64,000 nt of DNA. It comes from Saccharothrix obliqua (GTDB lineage Bacteria > Actinomycetota > Actinomycetes > Mycobacteriales > Pseudonocardiaceae). Shown here piece by piece: positions 59,116 to 64,000 of the stretch (the stretch's first letter is position 1; every line of letters starts with the position of its first letter). A program made the translations under genes and the position numbers. The notes under the pieces are model-generated. The model ran no database searches. It was not told where the DNA came from and saw nothing but the letters and a program-made list of their open reading frames with translations. The DNA is taken from NCBI RefSeq assembly GCF_019375475.1, contig NZ_JAHXGQ010000005.1, forward strand, positions 310,001 through 374,000, written 5' to 3'.

Positions 59116-59357
59116 ACCCGGTCCCGTGGGACCAGACGACCGCGATGGTGCTGGTGCAGCCCTCGACCACCAAGGACCCCGGTGGTCAGCAGGAGGACTT
59201 CGGCAAGTCCTCCCCGGTGGGCCTGCTGCTGCTGGTGCTGTTCTTCGTGGCGGTCTTCTTCCTGGTCCGCTCGATGAACAAGCACCTGCGCAAGCTGCCC
59301 GCCTCGTTCGACCAGGCGGAGCAGCCGGAGGAGGGCAAGAAGAAGACGGGCGCCTAG
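59112..59357 (+). CDS. Small single-helix membrane protein (Rv1083-like)
   Basis: An 81-aa protein starting with GTG inside the mca stop (GTGA). One central helix ([20 protein letters not shown]) is followed by a basic/acidic cytoplasmic tail ending EEGKKKTGA. The same small gene follows mca in M. tuberculosis. Function unknown; coupling suggests it supports the amidase. Confidence 0.8.
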   Translation: MNPVPWDQTTAMVLVQPSTTKDPGGQQEDFGKSSPVGLLLLVLFFVAVFFLVRSMNKHLRKLPASFDQAEQPEEGKKKTGA

Positions 59358-59409
59358 GGCCTGTCCTTCGAGCGCGGGGCAGGCCGCGGTCGGGTGGGGC
59401 CGCTGACTG

Positions 59410-60204
59410 TCAGGCAGGCTCCCGGGAAGTTCCGTGAGACGAAGGCGCGCCCTGGCGCGGGTACCAGGCGCGCCGGGCGGGTACCGACACCACCTCGCGC
59501 TCGGGGTAGCGCAGCGCGCTGAGCCGTCCGCCGAACACGCACCCCGTGTCCAGGCACAGGGTCCCGTTGAGCCATCGGGCCTCCTCGACCGGCGTGTGTC
59601 CATAGAGGACGGTCGCTGCCCCGCGGTACTCCTCCGCCCACGGGTGCCGGACGGGGAAGCCACGCGCGTCCACCTCGCCCGTGGTGCGCCCCCACACGGC
59701 CAGGCCACGCATCCGGGCGGACTCCACGCCGTGGTAGCGCTCGGGCAGGCCCGCGTGCGCGACCACCAGCCGGCCGCCGTCCAGCACGTAGTGCGGCACC
59801 AGGGCGTCGCAGAACTCCAGCACGTCCCGCCGGAACCCGTCCGACTCGCCCGCCAGTTGGGCCAACGACTTCTCCAGGCCGTGCCGGACGGTCACCTCCC
59901 GCCCGCGCAGCGCCCGCACCAGCTTGTCCTCGTGGTTGCCGCGCACCACCCGCGCCGTGCCCGCCGCCACCATGCCCATCACCAGGCGCAGCACGGCGGG
60001 CGTGCCCGGACCCCGGTCCACCAGGTCGCCGAGGAACACCGCCGTTCGGCCGTCCGGGTGGTGCGCGCCGTCCGGCTCGACGTGCCAACCCAGTTCACGC
60101 AGCAGGTGGACCAGTTCGGTGTGGCACCCGTGCACGTCGCCGACCACGTCGAACGGTCCGGTCTCGTGGCGCAGGTCGTGGGGCGGGCGTTCGGCTGGGT
60201 GCAC
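59410..60204 (-). CDS. PrpE-like metallophosphatase (calcineurin-type)
   Basis: A 264-aa phosphoesterase. Metal motifs in order: [37 protein letters not shown], then [12 protein letters not shown] and [11 protein letters not shown]. The family includes PrpE, a diadenosine tetraphosphatase, and the phosphatase part of bacterial Pnkp; no kinase or ligase domain is present here. GTG 60204 is the start; the gene is divergent from the YyaL-like gene with 53 bp between the starts. Confidence 0.88.
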   Translation of the reverse strand: MHPAERPPHDLRHETGPFDVVGDVHGCHTELVHLLRELGWHVEPDGAHHPDGRTAVFLGDLVDRGPGTPAVLRLVMGMVAAGTARVVRGNHEDKLVRALRGREVTVRHGLEKSLAQLAGESDGFRRDVLEFCDALVPHYVLDGGRLVVAHAGLPERYHGVESARMRGLAVWGRTTGEVDARGFPVRHPWAEEYRGAATVLYGHTPVEEARWLNGTLCLDTGCVFGGRLSALRYPEREVVSVPARRAWYPRQGAPSSHGTSREPA

Positions 60205-60245
60205 ACCACCAGTCTGGCCGACCGGTAGTGCCGCCGGACCCGATT

Positions 60246-60251
60246 TACTGT
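60246..60251 (+). promoter_or_regulatory. -10 box TACTGT, leaderless start of the YyaL-like gene
   Basis: TACTGT is followed by exactly 6 nt and ATG 60258. The GGAG between them is too close to the ATG to be a ribosome site, so a leaderless transcript is likely. Confidence 0.55.
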
Positions 60252-60257
60252 GGAGCC

Positions 60258-62225
<1,968 letters not shown>

Positions 62226-62245
62226 TGTTCGAGGGCCGGGAGATC

Positions 62246-63250
62246 ATGACCATCTCGTACGACATCACGTGGGATCTCGACCCGGCGGCGCCGACGTTCC
62301 GCGGTCGGACGTCCGTGCGCTTCAAGGGAACGCGTGCCTACGCCGAGCTGTCGGCGGTGTCGTTGCGCGAGGCGTTGCTGAACGGGTGGCACGTGCCGTG
62401 GGACGGCGCGCGGCTGGCGCTCGACGTGGACGGCGTGCTGGAGGTCGACGCCGATTTCGCCTACCACCGCGACCGCGGCTTCCGCCGGGTCGAGGTCGAC
62501 GGCGCGACGTACCTGTACGCGTTGCACTACCCGGATTCGGCGGGGTGGACGTTCCCGTGCGTCGACCAGACCACGCGCAGCCGCGTGAACCTGACCGTCG
62601 ACGCGCCGGGCGTGGTGCTCACCAACAGCACCGCCGCCCCGATCCCGCCCTACACGATCACCGCCGCGGTCGGGCCGTGGGTGGAGGTCGGGGAGGGCGT
62701 GCACGTGATGCGGTCGCGTGCGGGCGAGCGCGACCGGGGTCGGGTGGTGTCGCGGCTGATCGAGGACTCGGTCGCGTTCTTCGAATCGGTGCTGGGCGTG
62801 CCGTACCCGTACGAGAAGTGCGACGCGGTGTTCGTGCCGGAATTCCCGCACCTCGCCTTCTCGTCCCCGGGCTTGATCATGTTCGACGACGCGGTGTTCG
62901 ACGCGTTGGCCACGCGTGAACCGAAGTACGCCGCCACGGTGCTCAGCCACGAGGTCGCGCACGCGTGGTCGGGGAACCTGGTGAACGCCGAGCCGTGGCT
63001 GGTGGAGGCGTTGGCGACGTACCTGAGCAGGTTGGCGACGGAGCAGTTCGTGCCCGGTGTCGACCCGTGGGCGATACCGGAGAACACCCCTTGGCCGGAT
63101 CGGCCTTACGTGCCGCACTTGGCGCACGTGCGGGCCGTGGAGGACACCATGGGGCGGGAGACGCTGTTATCGGGGTTATCGACGTTCCTGAGCCGTTATG
63201 CGCACACCAACGCGGGGTGGGCGGAGTTGAAGGCGTGCCTGAGCGAGTAG
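62246..63250 (+). CDS. Short M1-like metallopeptidase with altered GAMEN region
   Basis: A 334-aa protein covering only the N-terminal beta domain and the catalytic domain of M1 peptidases. The zinc motif is SHEVAHAWSGNL followed by WLVEALATYLS, with the Glu 15 residues after the second His instead of 19. Where aminopeptidases have G(A/G)MEN, this has PEFPHLAFSSPG, so the Glu binding the substrate N-terminus is missing. Two TTA codons occur at 63167-63169 and 63176-63178 (codons 308 and 311). A TAGTGT box at 62223-62228 and GGGAG before ATG 62246 support the start; GTG 62225 is an alternative. Confidence 0.8.
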   Translation: MTISYDITWDLDPAAPTFRGRTSVRFKGTRAYAELSAVSLREALLNGWHVPWDGARLALDVDGVLEVDADFAYHRDRGFRRVEVDGATYLYALHYPDSAGWTFPCVDQTTRSRVNLTVDAPGVVLTNSTAAPIPPYTITAAVGPWVEVGEGVHVMRSRAGERDRGRVVSRLIEDSVAFFESVLGVPYPYEKCDAVFVPEFPHLAFSSPGLIMFDDAVFDALATREPKYAATVLSHEVAHAWSGNLVNAEPWLVEALATYLSRLATEQFVPGVDPWAIPENTPWPDRPYVPHLAHVRAVEDTMGRETLLSGLSTFLSRYAHTNAGWAELKACLSE

Positions 63251-63356
63251 GGCGCACATCGCCGGTCGGCACGGCCCGACCTCCGGCCTTCGCCGTCCTG
63301 ACCCCCGGCGCCGCAGCCGTCGGCAGGGCGGCGAAGCCGTCGCGGCCACGCCCCGG

Positions 63357-64000
63357 TCAGGCGTACATCGCCAGCCAGATGGCGATGTAGTGGCAGAGGG
63401 CGGCCAGGACGGTGGCCGCGTGGAAGAACTCGTGGTAGCCGAAGACCTGGGGCCAGGGGTTCGGCCAGCGGGACGCGTAGAAGATCGCCCCGGCCGTGTA
63501 CAGGAGGCCGCCGGCGACGAGCAGGATCAACGCCGCCCAGCCCGCGCTGTGCAGCAGGTCCGGCAGCACGAAGACGGCCACCCAGCCCAGCGCGATGTAG
63601 ATCGGCACCCCGAGCCACCGCGGCGCGTGGGGCCACGCCAGCTTCAGGGTCACGCCGCCCAACGCGCCCAGCCACACCACCGCCAGCACCACCTTGCCGG
63701 TCGCCGGTGGCATCGCCAGCAGGGTGAACGGGGTGTACGTGCCGGCGATGAACACGAAGATCATCGAGTGGTCCATGCGCTTCATCCACGTCCGCGCCCG
63801 GACGCTGCGCCAGTTCACCCGGTGGTACAGCGCGCTCACGCCGAACAGGCCGACGACGGTCGCCCCGTACACGGACGTCGCGAGAGCCGCCTTCGCGGAC
63901 ACGGTCGCCGCGGCCAGGGCGATCAACGCCGCCCCGGTCACCACGGACACGACGAACGACCAGAAGTGCAGCCACCCGCGCATCCGGGGGCGCAGCGCTG
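63357..64000 (-). CDS. Hemolysin III / PAQR-like membrane protein, 5' end cut by window
   Basis: At least 208 residues with seven helices. Conserved positions: SALYHRVNW, MKRMDHSMIFVFIAGTYTPF and a C-terminal FGYHEFFHAATVLA with two His, the zinc-site residues of PAQR/HlyIII proteins. An ATG lies at 63983, but the frame stays open to the window edge (ALRPR before it), and family members usually begin slightly further upstream, so the true start may lie outside. It matches Rv1085c. Despite the name, a haemolytic role is not implied. Confidence 0.88.
   Translation of the reverse strand, partial: ALRPRMRGWLHFWSFVVSVVTGAALIALAAATVSAKAALATSVYGATVVGLFGVSALYHRVNWRSVRARTWMKRMDHSMIFVFIAGTYTPFTLLAMPPATGKVVLAVVWLGALGGVTLKLAWPHAPRWLGVPIYIALGWVAVFVLPDLLHSAGWAALILLVAGGLLYTAGAIFYASRWPNPWPQVFGYHEFFHAATVLAALCHYIAIWLAMYA

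Overview
The window looks like chromosome of a high-GC actinomycete, most likely Pseudonocardiaceae (Saccharothrix/Lentzea/Actinosynnema-like; the family is inferred, not proven). Supporting signs are very high third-position GC, many GTG starts, TANNNT -10 boxes lying about 6 nt before start codons (leaderless transcripts), a mycothiol S-conjugate amidase gene, and gene order shared with Mycobacterium tuberculosis.

Layout. 0-17.7 kb is a conserved block matching the Rv1019-Rv1026 order: the end of a TetR regulator, mfd, a SurA-N-type lipoprotein, mazG, a tricorn-type protease, a small secreted three-repeat protein, an LpqU-like lytic transglycosylase, a TPR protein, eno, an FtsB/DivIC-like division protein, a DUF501 protein, a second lytic transglycosylase with a poly-Thr tail, and a Ppx/GppA phosphatase. 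A PQQ-type sugar dehydrogenase lipoprotein lies next to mfd. 17.8-23.8 kb is a complete oligopeptide ABC importer operon ending in a Sel1-repeat gene. 24-31.8 kb carries an S10 carboxypeptidase, a family 5-like uracil-DNA glycosylase, a DUF4129/MoxR/DUF58 envelope operon and a type II NADH dehydrogenase.

31.8-47 kb is the accessory core. It starts with a candidate ribosomal-peptide cassette: a 40-aa peptide, an ATP-grasp ligase and a SagB-type flavin oxidase with an RRE-like N-terminus. The two enzyme genes each contain one rare TTA leucine codon. A class-I tRNA gene with anticodon UAA, the decoder of TTA, lies directly downstream. Then come a DUF885 protein, a two-component system, a complete pqqACDEB operon for the cofactor PQQ, a divergent secreted sugar dehydrogenase that may use it, a polysaccharide-deacetylase-like protein, and a sortase with its probable surface-protein partner.

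47-64 kb returns to conserved order, matching Rv1074c-Rv1085c: thiolase, SGNH hydrolase, cystathionine beta-synthase, proline/glutamine-rich RDD protein, cystathionine gamma-synthase, greA, DUF4307, mca, a small membrane protein, a YyaL-like thioredoxin-domain protein and hemolysin III. hppD with a divergent Lrp regulator, and an M1-like metallopeptidase, are inserted in it.

Two copies of one imperfect-palindrome element (11.1-11.3 kb and 48.07-48.24 kb) share 25-bp outer arms and a 9-nt loop. Their inner stems differ in sequence but pair perfectly in each copy. Several minisatellite-like repeats sit in intergenic gaps.
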